From NCBI GenBank assembly GCA_025266875.1, contig JALLLT010000022.1:62001-126000 (forward strand): a stretch of 64,000 bases of DNA, read 5' to 3'. The notes under the pieces were generated by a model. It searched no databases, was not told the origin of the DNA, and was given only the letters and a program-made list of their open reading frames with translations. The DNA is from Fennellomyces sp. T-0311. Its lineage: Eukaryota; Mucoromycota; Mucoromycetes; Mucorales; Lichtheimiaceae. Both the position numbers and the translations under genes were made by a program. How positions within the stretch are numbered: the first letter of the stretch is position 1; every line of letters begins with the position of its first letter. Positions 1 to 13,467 of the stretch are shown in pieces.

Positions 1-477
1 AATGCCCACCAGTGATAATGATCGCAGCGCTGGCATGCATGAAAGGGTTCGGTCGATTGATGGCATGGTTGCATCGTAAGCATTCACAAGGAGCTGATCG
101 TAATAGTCTTCTTGGTCTGAGTAGTCGAGCGTCAGGTGGTATAAAGACATAGGAATTTGGATGCACCCTTGCCCCGTTAGTTCAAGGTGGAGCATGTCAA
201 TGGATGGGCAGACGTCGCGTAGCGACTCCAGCGTGGATACACCTTCGAGGAAATGTACCTGTCGTACCCACTGCACGGCTGTGTTGTGCTGCATGTGTCG
301 GACGAAGGCGTCGTATCGCCTGCGAGACTTCAGACTGATCGTCTTGTATAGGAATCGCCGAAAGAAAGCATACCACTGGCGATTGACATGACAACAGCTG
401 GAATGATCTTGGCGCGACAACTGATTGGCAATGGCGGAGAGGATCTCAACAGGGAGGAATGAGACCGGATTTTTCAT
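1..477 (-). CDS. F-box protein, N-terminal part (runs off left edge)
   Basis: An uninterrupted reading frame starts at an ATG at 477-475 and is still open at base 1, giving 159 visible residues. The first ~50 residues form an F-box-like segment (FLPVEILSAIANQL followed by CCHVNRQW and a basic FFRRFLYKT stretch), which in this family binds Skp1 of SCF ubiquitin ligases. After it come leucine-spaced segments (LHLELTG, LYHLTLDY, MPALRSLSLVG) typical of a degenerate leucine-rich-repeat substrate-binding part. No intron is needed in the visible portion. The substrate cannot be told. A second F-box/LRR gene, broken, lies at the other end of the window. The F-box call is family knowledge from the sequence pattern; the C-terminal half is outside the window. 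Confidence 0.72.
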   Translation of the reverse strand, partial: MKNPVSFLPVEILSAIANQLSRQDHSSCCHVNRQWYAFFRRFLYKTISLKSRRRYDAFVRHMQHNTAVQWVRQVHFLEGVSTLESLRDVCPSIDMLHLELTGQGCIQIPMSLYHLTLDYSDQEDYYDQLLVNAYDATMPSIDRTLSCMPALRSLSLVGI

Positions 478-649
478 TTACGGTGTGAGAGATATGCTGA
501 AGAGAGAATGCAACAAAACATTGCCCGTTCTTTTTAAAAAGCTCTGAAGGATCTGCGACACTTCAGAGAAGCCAACTCCCACTCCGATACATTTCTCTCC
601 GCCTCATAGACTGCATGAATATTGTCTCTTCTCACTCTCGTCTTGCGTA

Positions 650-2111
650 ATGGCCCTACGAGCAGCAGCGCTTCGTGTTTTTCCTGCGTCAAAGGTATCC
701 GCTTCTCAAAGCTCTGATTCCAAAAAGAACCCTCTTGCTTACTCCCAGTAGCGCGCTTTTTCAACCAGTGTCCCATGGCGCCTTGCCTTGCCGAGCGCAG
801 GCAGCGATTCCGAAAAGATCTCCATTACTCTTCCTGAAGAATCCTTTACAATGTACAAACTTGACGAAAAACCGGATTTGACCGTTGATATCAGCAAAGG
901 CGAGCTGATGGACATGTACTCGAAAATGACAGCCATTCGCCGTATGGAAATGGCAGCTGATGGGTTGTACAAGGCGAAAAAGATTCGCGGTTTTTGCCAC
1001 TTGTGCACTGGTCAGGTAGAAAAGAGTGAATCGGCTTATATATGGCTTGATTGATCATGCTTTATAGGAAGCCGTGTCCGTCGGTATGGAAGCGGCCCTG
1101 TCGCACGACGACAACATAATTACCGCATACCGCTGCCATGGTTTTACATACGTCCGTGGCGGCTCCATTAAAAGCATTCTGGCCGAACTGATGGGCAAGT
1201 ACGAGGGTATTTCCAAAGGCAAAGGTGGCTCCATGCATATGTTTTCGCCATCATTCTACGGTGGTAATGGCATCGTTGGCGCCCAGGTAAATTAAAAAAG
1301 GAACTCGGTCTAGTCTAAAAATGTAAAGCAACTGACGTATTGCACAGGTTCCTTTGGGTGCTGGTATTGCGTTCGCCCAAAAATATTTAGGCGTCCATGC
1401 AGCAACGTTTGCTCTGTATGGAGATGGTGCCGCCAACCAAGGTCAAGTATTTGAGGCATTCAACATGGCGTCCCTTTGGGATCTCCCTGTCGTAAGTTGA
1501 CTGTATGCTACTTCAAAAACTGATGGCTCACCATCGGAAAAAGGTGTTTGTTTGCGAAAACAACAAGTATGGTATGGGCACGTCGGACAAACGATCGTCA
1601 GCGTCGACAGAGTATTACACACGCGGCGATTATATTCCAGGCATCAAGGTATACATTTGCTCTGCACAGCTCAGACGATACTTACACCTATCCCTAGGTT
1701 AATGGAATGGATGTGCTTGCGGCATATCGAGCTTGCCAATGGGCCAAAGACTATACCGCGTCTGGTAAAGGTCCGCTTGTGATGGAAATGACAACGTACC
1801 GTTATGGCGGTCACTCAATGTCCGATCCCGGCACCACATATCGAACGCGTGAAGAGATTCAGCACATGCGCTCGTCATCCGATCCCATTACGCACTTGAA
1901 GGATATCCTGATAGAGTGTGCTGTTGCTACTGAGGCCGAACTCAAAACAGTGGATAAGGATGTGCGCAAGTTTGTTGATCAGGTATCCAAAGAAGCTGAA
2001 GCTTCAGTAGACCCGGATATGAAGGAGTTCTGGACAGATATTTACGCAGAGGGGACAGAACCTGATGCCATTCGTGGTAGAGTTCCCTCGGAATCCCATC
2101 ACTACCGTTAA
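650..2111 (+). CDS. PDA1: Pyruvate dehydrogenase E1 component, alpha subunit (mitochondrial)
   Basis: E1-alpha pairs with E1-beta to decarboxylate pyruvate with thiamine diphosphate in the mitochondrial matrix. Exons: 650-694, 752-1015, 1068-1286, 1348-1491, 1544-1648, 1698-2111 (396 aa, normal family length). The N-terminus ([15 protein letters not shown] then RAFSTSVP) looks like a mitochondrial presequence. The ThDP motif runs from GDG (201-203) to NN (230-231). The active-site loop reads [12 protein letters not shown] with His298 and Ser299, the latter matching regulatory phosphorylation site 1 of the mammalian enzyme; site 2 is Thr306 instead of Ser. Intron 1 ends in cagtag: only the second AG keeps the frame open, since the first would leave a TAG codon. 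A divergent paralogue follows 1.5 kb downstream in the same orientation. Confidence 0.95.
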
Positions 2112-3647
2112 CGATCTGGAAATAAAATTGCACTCCCTTCCTCGTGTTCTGCGGCTCCTCAATTTCCTTGGGTTATGATGTGCATAAATTTACAACAACC
2201 GTTACAGCACTTTAGTGTTCTTACTGTAAGCTACCAAAGTCAGTACTATTTTTACTATTAGCGGGTTCGTATATATAAGGAAAAATCATAGCACATTTCA
2301 AAGCTGCGTGCGAAGTATGACCATTATATAAATGCCCAACATAGTTACCAGACCGGTTGCGCGTTGGAAAAATAAAGTGCAGGTGGTGCTAGTACATACT
2401 GCACGATACCTTATTGCATATTGCCTCAGCTGGGCCCTTTCCTTGCTACAAACTAAACTAAACGCGTGCTATTTTCCACAATGTTAATTTCAGTTCAAGT
2501 ACCCTTATTGCAGCGCAAATAGAGTACTTTTTACAATGAAATCGATGACATATACGGCTTCTTCTCGGTGCAAATGTAACCGTATGCATATAATTACACC
2601 TACGCATGTTTTTAGCAAGTTATTATAATACAATTTCCCTATCTGTCGGTATCCGATCGCTTCATACCGTGGCCGCTTTCATCACGAAATATTGCAGAAG
2701 CAGCTGCACCATACACTCACTCATTAAGATTGTGCGCTACGTGTTATCGTATATAAGATAATGTATTAGTAATCCTACTGAAGATATCAAATAAAAATAA
2801 AGTTCAAAGGACTTTAATTTTTCAATTGTTTCGTTAGCAAGCAAACATAGTCCGTATATAGACTTATAGCAATAGAGTAATGTGGAATAACTACTGATTT
2901 CTGCGTGATACCCTTTGATTATGCTTACGCCGTGTAAAAACTACATATATATGTAATGGAATGCTATTAATATGTGCTTTCGCTACTTTTTATTCAATTT
3001 TACATATCACGATATAGATGATCGTGTATCTAGATCTCACTTGCGTCTTCATAATGGATAATTTAGCTTATATACAATCGATGTACTGGGGTAGCCGGTA
3101 CATTACGTATATCATGCGTAATCTACAGTAGCCTTTCCACAGAATTGCATAATTACACTAGCGTTATGATGCTAACTGAAATCATCTTTAGTAAAGCAGT
3201 ATAGCATCTTTACTTAGCTATAACCGGACAATCAAGTTATCTATATGAACGAAGACTAACCTATTACTGTTTATCTTGTTTCCGCGTCAAAAGGATAGGA
3301 AACGAAGCCATGGTTGGTAACACCGTATATTCTTCTTAATTGCAAATTTTTAACTAAATCTTACACTTTCACTATATTTTATATACTTCTCTTTCTTGAT
3401 TCTACCCGAAAGATGTTATTATGTAATCACCGTTTATTATCCGAGCTGCATTTTTATGACGTTCCTAAGCAATAAGACGATCCGAGACCTAACAGTTTAA
3501 TTAGTTACTTGCTATTTGCAGAGTATACGCATTAGAAAACGGCAACTATACGGCCGTAGTATTACATATATAATTAGCTAGATTAAATAAAGTAAATGCT
3601 GCTCGCACTATCAAAAGCACAAATTTCACTGGTTGATATACCTTAAA
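2112..3647 (+). other. AT-rich spacer between the E1-alpha paralogues
   Basis: About 1.5 kb of AT-rich sequence with no convincing open frame, splice pattern, tRNA or long repeat. It must hold the terminator of the first E1-alpha gene and the promoter of the second; no individual signal stands out clearly enough to call. Confidence 0.6.
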
Positions 3648-5105
3648 ATGATAGCTCTTCGTGTTGCTGTTCGTAACTTTGGTGCCCGTACAGGATATAT
3701 GACGAAGGTAGTACAACATATATGTCTCTGTAATGGACTTACCTTACACATGAATAACCTAGCGTACTTTTTTCAACACTACCAATGAACGAAGTGCTGT
3801 TGCTATACCAATGGTATCTCATATTGAGGAGATTCCTAAAGATACCGCCAATGAAAAAGTCACCATTACGCTCCCAGAGAACTCGTTCACTTATCATAGG
3901 CTCAAAGATAAGCCAAGCCTTCAAGTCGATATTAACCCGCAAGAGTTATTAAATATGTACTCTGAGATGTCAATTGTACGAGAATTGGAACTGGTTTCTG
4001 CTGACCTGTACAACGCTGAAAAGAAAATTCGCGGCTTTTGTCACACTTGTATTGGACAGGTACTCTGATATAATTTGTAAAAAGAGAGGCTTTGTTAACT
4101 TGAGGTGTTAAAATAGGAAGCGATCCCAGTAGCTATGGAGTTCGCTTTGACAAAATTTGATAACGTTATTACGTCTTATCGTAGCCATGCATTCACTTAT
4201 ATGCGCGGTGGGTCGCTTCAAGGTATCCTTGCTGAAAACATGGGCAGATCCACCGGCATTTCAAAAGGAAAAGGTGGATCCATGCACATGTTTTTGCCAT
4301 CCTTTTTTGGTGGGCATGGTATTGTTGGTGCACAGGTACTTTTTTTATACATAGCACCGAAGAAATGGGTTTGCTTATGTTGTCCATAGGTACCACTTGG
4401 AGCTGGTCTCGCGTTCCGGCAAAAATATGATAGTATCCCAGCCGCGACATTTGCATTATATGGTGACGGTGCATCCAACCAAGGACAAGTTTACGAAGCA
4501 TTCAATATGGCAGCACTCTGGAAACTCCCTTGCGTCTTTGTTTGTGAAAATAACCAATTTGGCATGGGTACTGCGGCGGATCGAGCATCTGCATCGACAG
4601 AATACTACACACGTACAAACTATATTCCTGGCATCAAGGTATGTTTGAACGCATTTTTTTTAGCTATATTTATAATTGGGTGCCTTCTTAGGTAAACGGA
4701 ATGGACCCTGTGGCAGTATATCGCGCATGTCAATGGGCAAAGGAGCATGCTGTATCAGGCAAAGGTCCAGTTATTCTAGAGCTTGCCACATATCGCTTCG
4801 TCGGTCACTCAGTTAACGATGATGGATCGGGATACCGCAATTCCGAAGAAGTCGAAAAAGTGCGCGCGTCCTCGGATCCTATGGTGACTTTCGCAAACAC
4901 AATCATTAAACATGGTGTTGCTACAAAGGAACATCTCCGTGCACTTGAGAGCCACGCGCGCACATACGTTGCGGAGGCTAGGCAACAAGCAGAGGAAGCA
5001 CCGGAACCTTCCATGGATGAGTTTTTTACGGATATTTATATTCCTGGTTCCGAGCCTGGTGTCGTCAGAGGCCGAATTCCCTCTGAATCGCATCACTTTC
5101 AGTGA
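3648..5105 (+). CDS. Divergent second pyruvate dehydrogenase E1-alpha paralogue
   Basis: Exons: 3648-3707, 3763-4059, 4117-4335, 4390-4638, 4692-5105 (412 aa). Four intron positions match the upstream PDA1 exactly; the fifth PDA1 intron, between WDLPV and VFVCENN, is absent, so the two arose by duplication followed by loss or gain of one intron. Presequence, ThDP motif (GDGASNQG to ENN) and active-site His314 are kept. The regulatory loop differs: [13 protein letters not shown] of the neighbour is [13 protein letters not shown] here. Ser315 (site 1) remains but site 2 is Gly322 and the residues between are changed. [11 protein letters not shown] has become [11 protein letters not shown]. All frames are open, so it looks functional. 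It may be an E1-alpha variant under different kinase control; a role with another 2-oxoacid is possible but less likely, as overall similarity is to PDH. Confidence 0.9.
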
Positions 5106-6216
5106 ATACACTACACCAGGTTTTAGTGCTATGTTATCTATAGTACACAATTTCCTTCTCTCCGTCTATTATCATTGATAGACGTCAAAATGTCGCAACA
5201 CTTCATTAATAAAGTATAGAATATATCATCCTGTTACATAGTGCATACATATGTTGCGGCAGTTTCAAAAACCTTTGCGGTTGGGATTCCTATACGATAC
5301 TGCGTCGCAAACAGCATCATGGCTGGAACTGACAGCTTCACCAGCAGCAATCAACGGCCTGTTGAACGGGAAAAACGAGCACGATATCGTCCATCTTTCT
5401 TGGCGGGCCTTTCCGCACGATTTCCGTCTTCTATAAATGCCGACCGTAGCTCAACTGCGATCGTGTTGCACCTGACTATCAGGTTTGTTTAGCTGTCGAT
5501 TACATGATAACTACACACGCTAATCGTGCATCATCATACGCACTTACGGCTACTGTCACACCAACATGTCGATCGGCTCGAAACTCCACCGCGGCATCAG
5601 CAGCAGCCTGTGCTTTGAGAGCTGCAGCACCACTCCGAATATACACAAGGAACAATGTTAAGCAGGATGAAATCTTGGACACCTTCGAAGTGAAGCATGA
5701 CAACCGCGGTGCTCAGCGGAATCTCTTCGATTCCATGCAAGTGATATTCAGAAAGAATGGCCCAAAGGTGGCTACGGGGTTTTCGATAGGATCTGAGCGC
5801 TTCGCAAGCAAGGACGCAATTTTATCAACAAAACTCGCAGTGTGCTCAATCAGTTGAGCGAGAGGGACTAAACTGATGTCAAGGAACAGAAGGATATCAG
5901 CTCTTGTCTGGACGATCTAAGCATAATAGGGATGTGTGTGTTCCTATGGCTTTGTACAAGTTTTGCTCGGCCTTTAACACAGGTAGTTTAGACTGTTTCT
6001 TTCTTCTTCCGTTGCTTCTCAACAGACAAAAACGGATACCAAAAGCAATATGCAGCCGATACAGCTGCTTATATATCTTACGAGCATTCACTGGACTCCC
6101 TTAATAGTCATGCTCACTGATGAAAACACTTTTATTTCTTTCTTTGATGGATATAGAGTATGCGTTGAGTAATAATAAGTAACAGGACAAGGTAACAAAG
6201 AAAAAGAAAACAAGAT
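5106..6216. other. Unrecognised stretch with scattered open frames
   Basis: No gene is recognised here. The part from 5250 to 5860 is richer in GC than the spacer upstream and has several medium open frames on both strands: 62 aa from 5251 on +, 118 codons from 5504 on +, and a 68-codon frame ending at 5500 on -. None shows a known motif and I could not join them by splice sites into one frame. It may be a decayed gene or lineage-specific sequence. The rest holds nothing visible. Confidence 0.35.
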
Positions 6217-6309
6217 TGTGTGTGTGTGTTTGTGTGTGCGTGTGTGTGCGTGTGTGCGTGTGTGCGTGTGTGTGTGTGCGTAAAAGTGCGTGTGCGTAAA
6301 GGTGTGTGT
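6217..6309. repeat. Imperfect (GT)n/(GTGC)n microsatellite
   Basis: About 90 bases of alternating gt, gc and tg steps directly downstream of the kinase stop codon (the gene is on the - strand). It yields spurious alternating Val/Cys or His/Thr frames. A shorter CA tract lies in the last intron of the same kinase gene near 7188-7212. Confidence 0.9.
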
Positions 6310-6318
6310 CGAGGGATA

Positions 6319-8325
<2,007 letters not shown>

Positions 8326-8538
8326 TGGAACTCCCCGCACCGGTGCCCAGTGCTGAGGCTATTAAATCTGAAATGAACCGTATTTTGAATGTAGGAAAAA
8401 GAGATGGGAAAGGTGTTACCTCCTGATGTCCAGAAGGGCGGAGAACTATTATACCGAATGCACGGCGTATCTCTCGTCGATTACCAAACTCAGCCACTTT
8501 CACCAGAAACCAAAATATATAGGCCTCACCCTCCCTTA
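8326..8538. promoter_or_regulatory. Shared bidirectional promoter region (kinase / ATP10)
   Basis: The start codons of the kinase (-) and ATP10 (+) lie head to head with 213 bases between, so both promoters must sit here or overlap the first exons. No TATA box or named operator was recognised. Confidence 0.45.
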
Positions 8539-9665
8539 ATGTTGCCACGACGTTTATGTAGCCGGCATGTTGCTCGACGGCTTTATTCGAGTAAACCAGA
8601 GACAGACTTTCGAGCCGCGCCGACAGTGCTGGGACTGCGCCAAGCGCCGATTGTGGACAGACATGGCTGGTTGGACCGCAAGAAGCAAAAGCTGCGAGAC
8701 TTGACAGACTATGATAAGGCTTTCGCAGCACACGCGGCAGAACGAAAGCACTTGTAGGTGTTATCGCCAAAGATTCATATTCTTTTATTGACGGTGGTTG
8801 TGCAGGGTGGAAGAGGCTACAAAGTCGTATTTTGCGGATGCACACGGTAATTTTTGGAGAGAAGGCGTGGTTGTTTGTGCACTAAATGCGGTGTGATGAA
8901 GAAATGAGAAAGCACGGTGGGAAGATGTATCATGCGTCCGATAAGTTGATCAAGGCTGAGGTAAGTGCTTGAGAAGGAAAGCACAGGGGTAGGAAACAAG
9001 GCTGATTCATGCGTTAGAAAGCAGGCTACATGCCTGATTTCGAGGGCATCAATCTGGAAAAGAAGCCAGTGCACACCACGGATTTGCTGGCTGGCAAAGT
9101 CTCGTTAATGTCGTTTGTATACGCCAAATATGGAGAGGTAAAGGCGGATCGGCGCGGTTATACATGAGAAAAAGGGACGGTGATTCTGATCAATTCGAGC
9201 TCAGGCGCACGTCAATTCCTTCAATGAACCGTTCCTCCAGCACTTTAAAGAAAACCCCAAAGTCCAGCTTGTCGAGGTAACGGCCCCGCTCTTGTAGAAG
9301 AGAGAGTGGCAGTCTAACGCGGTGATTAGGTAAATGTTCAAGAAAATCTGATGAAGCAGTGGCTGCTGAGAGCCTTTGTCCCAAGCATCCGCCGCAACTT
9401 GCCCGACGAACGAAAGGTGGGATGTCCAAAGAAGAGAAAAGGAGGGATGGGTACTAAACGATGATTGATGCAGGACAATTACGTGTTACTATTGAAGGAT
9501 ATTTCGCGAGTGCGCAAAATGCTGGATATGAGCAACCAGTACATCGGCTATGTCTATCTGGTGGATGAGCAGTGCCGCATTCGTTGGACGGCCCACGGCA
9601 TCGCCACCGAACAAGAAGTCTCCAACATGCTTGGCATGGCTGAATACTTGACAAAATCTCCATAA
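8539..9665 (+). CDS. ATP10: Mitochondrial ATPase assembly factor ATP10
   Basis: Atp10 is an inner-membrane chaperone needed to assemble the Fo sector of ATP synthase, acting on subunit 6/a in yeast. Exons: 8539-8753, 8806-8846, 8902-8960, 9018-9137, 9205-9276, 9330-9416, 9474-9665; 261 aa, close to the yeast protein. The basic N-terminus (MLPRRLCSRHVARRLYSS) is a likely mitochondrial presequence. Family landmarks in order: KHGGKMYHASDKLIKAEKAGYMPDFEG, a middle part beginning VSLMSFVYAKYG, LMKQWLLRAF, and the C-terminal block IGYVYLVDEQCRIRWTAHG, which is the most conserved part. Small exons 2 and 3 were placed by phase: joining CAC-G to AA-ATG-AGA restores the conserved SYFADAHEMRKHGGK stretch. 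An ATG at 8404 opens the same frame but would add unrelated sequence, so 8539 is preferred. Confidence 0.92.
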
Positions 9666-9741
9666 AAAGAAATAGATTACATTAGGTTTTAAGAAAAAAT
9701 ATAAAAAACTAAACCTTTGTACATAGAAGCGTTATATACAT

Positions 9742-12700
9742 CTATTTTTGGCCCACCAGCTCCACAATTTGATTCCGGTACATTTCTTTGACATCCGCAA
9801 TATCAGCCTTGAGCTCCTCCACTTGCTCCGTACGCTCGCCCAAAAGCTCCAGGGATGCATGGTACCGTTCATTCAAGTCGCGCAACTCCCCCTGCAGCTC
9901 CTGCACTTTCTTGGCTTCCTTTCGCCTGGAGATCATTTAGTGCTGGGCATGGATGCGACTACGTGGACACTTACAGGTTTTCGACCTCGACGGTCATGTT
10001 GAGGATCTCTTCGGATAATTCATCTAGCGGCCGAGCGGAAAGGCGTGAGCTTTAAATCCTAGTGATTCACCGTCTTTCTAATACCTCGCGATTGAGTGGT
10101 GCTTTCCAGTTGAGTTTGGTAAAAGTTCAACTGGTTCTCCATGCGGCGCATATTGGACTGAAGTCGATCCAGTACAATGCTGGATGTGCCCGCTGAACTG
10201 CTGGCTATTCCGGAATAACTGTGGGTATCCGAACTGGATCGAGGACTGGCCATGGGGCTATTTGACTATTATTTGAGACCAGCCAAACCGTGTAAGAATG
10301 CGTTTCCTTCGATCGAGCTGAACCCGCCCACACACACACACATACCACGGGTAATTTTGGATACGGCGCTTCAGCGGTGGTGGAGTTGCTATCATTCGAA
10401 ACATCATCCTGCTCCGCCGACTCGGCCTGCTTGACGACTTGTTTCCGGATCGACTTTGCCTTGAATTTCCGCTCCAACTGATTCTTCTCCTCTTGCAATC
10501 GCTCCTTCATCAGCTTTTGATACCGCTTCTTGATGACGTCTTCCATTTCACTTTCCTTGGCCTTGTACTCCTCCACCTCTTTCCGCAACTGCGCCAATTC
10601 GCTCGTTTGACTCGAAACAGCCGCCTGCTCTGCCTCATACTTCGCTCGTTCCTTGGCAATTTCTCGCTTTTCTTGCGCTAACTCTTGCTCAGCTTGCTCC
10701 AGACGCTCTGACTTGCGTTTTTGGTTAAAATGGCTGTATTGGGCAACTTCCCTTCTTTTTTTTGTACCATGCTTTCAAACTTGTCCGACGATTCTTTGAA
10801 TTTCTGTTTGGCCTCGTCGCGCTCTTTTTCTGCTGCTTGCAATCGAACAATGATCCTGCATATTCCTTGATTACTTTGCAAAAAACATGTGTGATTCTGG
10901 GCTCTTCGTTTACCCTTGTTCGTTCTGATCTCGGTTCTTGATGGCTGCGGAATGCTGCTTTTGTAAACTCTCGATTTGTTCTAGCAGCGATGATGTGGCT
11001 TCCGCAACCGTACTGTCGATATCTTCGGTCGATGTCTCCAATTCGCGTATCCGATGTTGCAGTTCCTGTTTGTACCGTGTCAGCTAGTGCTCAATCACAA
11101 AAACAGTTGTACGCATTACAGAAACTTCGTTGCGTAGGCTATCTTCTCTGGAACCCGACGCCGTTTGCGATGACTGCAGTGCCGCTTGCAACTCGCGGAT
11201 CTAACATGCACATGTTTACATCCAATCCATCTTCCAGCCCTTTCCGTACCTCTTCATGTAGCCGCTTTTCCTTTTCCTCTGTCGTCGCGCGAACACTTGC
11301 CAGTTCTTCCCTCAATTTCTCGGCCGCTTTCACCTGCGTAGCAACCAATTCAATATTTGTTGTCAGGGGAACCGAAACACAAGCAAAGCTTTACCTCTTT
11401 TTCGAGCATGGCGGCGTGGGCATTCTTGGATTCTGCATGAATTTTATCCCGCTCCGACTCGAGATTATCCATTGCATCTTTCAGTGCCGACTTTTTTTTT
11501 TGGTCCTCATTAGTTATCAATAAAAGAAAGAGCCCGTTGTGTTTACCTCGGCTTGAGATTTTTGTTCCTTTAACGCCGCCATTTCGGTTTCCAGTTTATG
11601 GATTTGCTTCGTTTGTCGATCCGTCATGTCGGATAACACCCTGACTTTTTCTTCAACACGGACGTGTTAGTGGACACACTTGATTCGATCAGTCGATAAG
11701 ACACCCCCAAACCTTGTAACCGCTTTTCCAACTCGGTCGCTTTGATGATCTTTGCATTGGCCTCGACCAAATCCGTCGACAATCGATCAATCTTTTTCTG
11801 CAATTCCGCAACAGCACGATCATGGTCCTGCTTCTCGGCTCTCAATTTCTTGATTGTCGTGGTGTGCTTCAGCTCGGTCTTGGATAGCTTTTCGCCTATC
11901 AAGCAAAGTGTAAGGAGCGGATCCAACAGCCCCCTTTGATAGTTACCTTCTTCCATCAAGCCCTGCACCTGCTCAGTCTTTGTCGCCAATTGCTGCTTGA
12001 GATCCTCGATCGTGCTCTCAAGCTTCTTGACGTTCCCGGGCCCGGGCCTGTTTGCCTTTGTCAATTGACTCTCCAGTTCCTCCAATTGAGTCTGTGCGCG
12101 TGCTCGCTCGGACGCTTGTTTTTCCGCTTGCTCCTGCAATGTATGGATCTGGTCGTGCAGGTTGGCGATGTTTTGCATGGCTTGAAACAATTGCTCTTCC
12201 CGTTGTTGCAGTATCGTATCCTTTTTGTCCGTGTCGGGTTTGTCCGCTTCGACCTCGGGTAGTTCCACCGGAGGGACTTTGGCCGACGCGACGGCTTTGG
12301 CCGTTTCTGCATCGCACGCTTCGGCCTTGACAGGTTCTGCGATGGGGTCCTTGGCGAGTGGTGTCATTGAAAGGTCGAGTGGATCGGTCGTCGTATCGTT
12401 GGTTGTTGGATGAGCCGACTCGCCCTTTGCTTCCGGGATCTTTGCTTCTTCCTCTGCATTGGGTTCTTCCGACCGAGGAGGCTCATCCACTTGAACCTTT
12501 TCCACGACTGCCTTTGCTGCTTTCGGTGATCCAATCGATCCATCCATGCTTGACCGGTCGGGACGCCCGGATGCCGATGACAATGACGATGTGCGAGAAA
12601 TCGACCGTTTTTCAGCCATGACAGCTGCCAGTCGTGCCGATAGATCCGAAGTCGAGTGTGCTGGTGAACTGCCAGTGGATACAGGACTTTCCGATCGTGG

Positions 12701-13038
12701 TGGTTGTTTTTGCTGCTTTTTTGGTCGTTGCACGGTCGTTACCATACCACTGATAGGGTCAACGTACGTCTCTGTTACTGTTTCACCGTCTGGGGCGGCT
12801 AATGGACTTTTAAGTTTTTTTTTTCTCTCGCCATTGTTATACGTAGAAAATGTCAAATAATAAAAAAAAGAGGTTTACCGTTGGATGCATTGGCAGGTGG
12901 ACGATTCGCGGCAGTAGGCACATTCCCTTGGTTTTGTTGTTCGAGAAGCGTGTCAAAGGTAGTTTCGACATTGGAGATGGCCTGTTTCAAAAGACCGCCC
13001 CATCGCGTTGTATCGCCTGAACCAAAAAAACCGCTCAT
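9742..13038 (-). CDS. TMF1/Sgm1-type golgin (TATA element modulatory factor homologue)
   Basis: A long coiled-coil protein of the Golgi that binds Rab6/Ypt6 through its C-terminus. Exons: 9742-9925, 9975-10023, 10085-10257, 10365-10711, 10768-10855, 10914-11083, 11120-11200, 11250-11333, 11395-11490, 11547-11650, 11713-11895, 11947-12798, 12879-13038; 856 aa with every intron phase consistent. The N-terminus (MSGFFGSGDTTRWGGLLKQ, then ISNVETTFDTLLE) matches the amphipathic start of the TMF family. Residues ~60-270 are acidic, Ser/Pro-rich and low in structure; from ~270 to the end it is almost unbroken coiled coil. The last ~115 residues (start marked by LDRLQSNMRRMENQLNFYQ, end by DVKEMYRNQIVELV) correspond to the TMF domain that binds the Rab. 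The gene name in this species is not known to me, so no symbol is given. Confidence 0.9.
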
Positions 13039-13467
13039 TGGATGTTGTGGATGCGCTACCTTACTTGCCCAAAAAGGTGACAAAAGCAGGTAACGTTTGG
13101 AAAAAGTGTGCTGAGGCAACGAAGTAAGAAAAGGGGGTCCGGGGGCGAAGGGAAAAAAAGAAGAGAGACGAAAAATGCCTAGTTTGGGCGGTAGCCAAAA
13201 AAGAAATCCCCATCCAAGCTTATGCGCTTGAACAAACGTCGATTCGTTATGATTTGTTTACAAATGCACGGACGGTGGGATGGAAAAACATTCCTGCATA
13301 GACGCTTGTATGGGGTTGCATACGCGTACGTAGAGTGGCAAGTAGCACGGTCAAACGAGAAGGCCGTTTTCATGCGGTAAGGATAGTAAACTGTTGTCAT
13401 CATCCTCGCGAGGGCTAATACTTTTATAGCTTGGGCGAAAGCTGTCAAGTCGTGTTGCACATATTCT
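13039..13467. other. Intergenic region upstream of the golgin gene
   Basis: 430 bases between two minus-strand genes. It must carry the golgin promoter and the terminator side of the GNAT gene. A 110-codon minus frame at 13179-13511 runs through it but overlaps the GNAT gene out of frame and has no recognisable feature. Confidence 0.5.
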
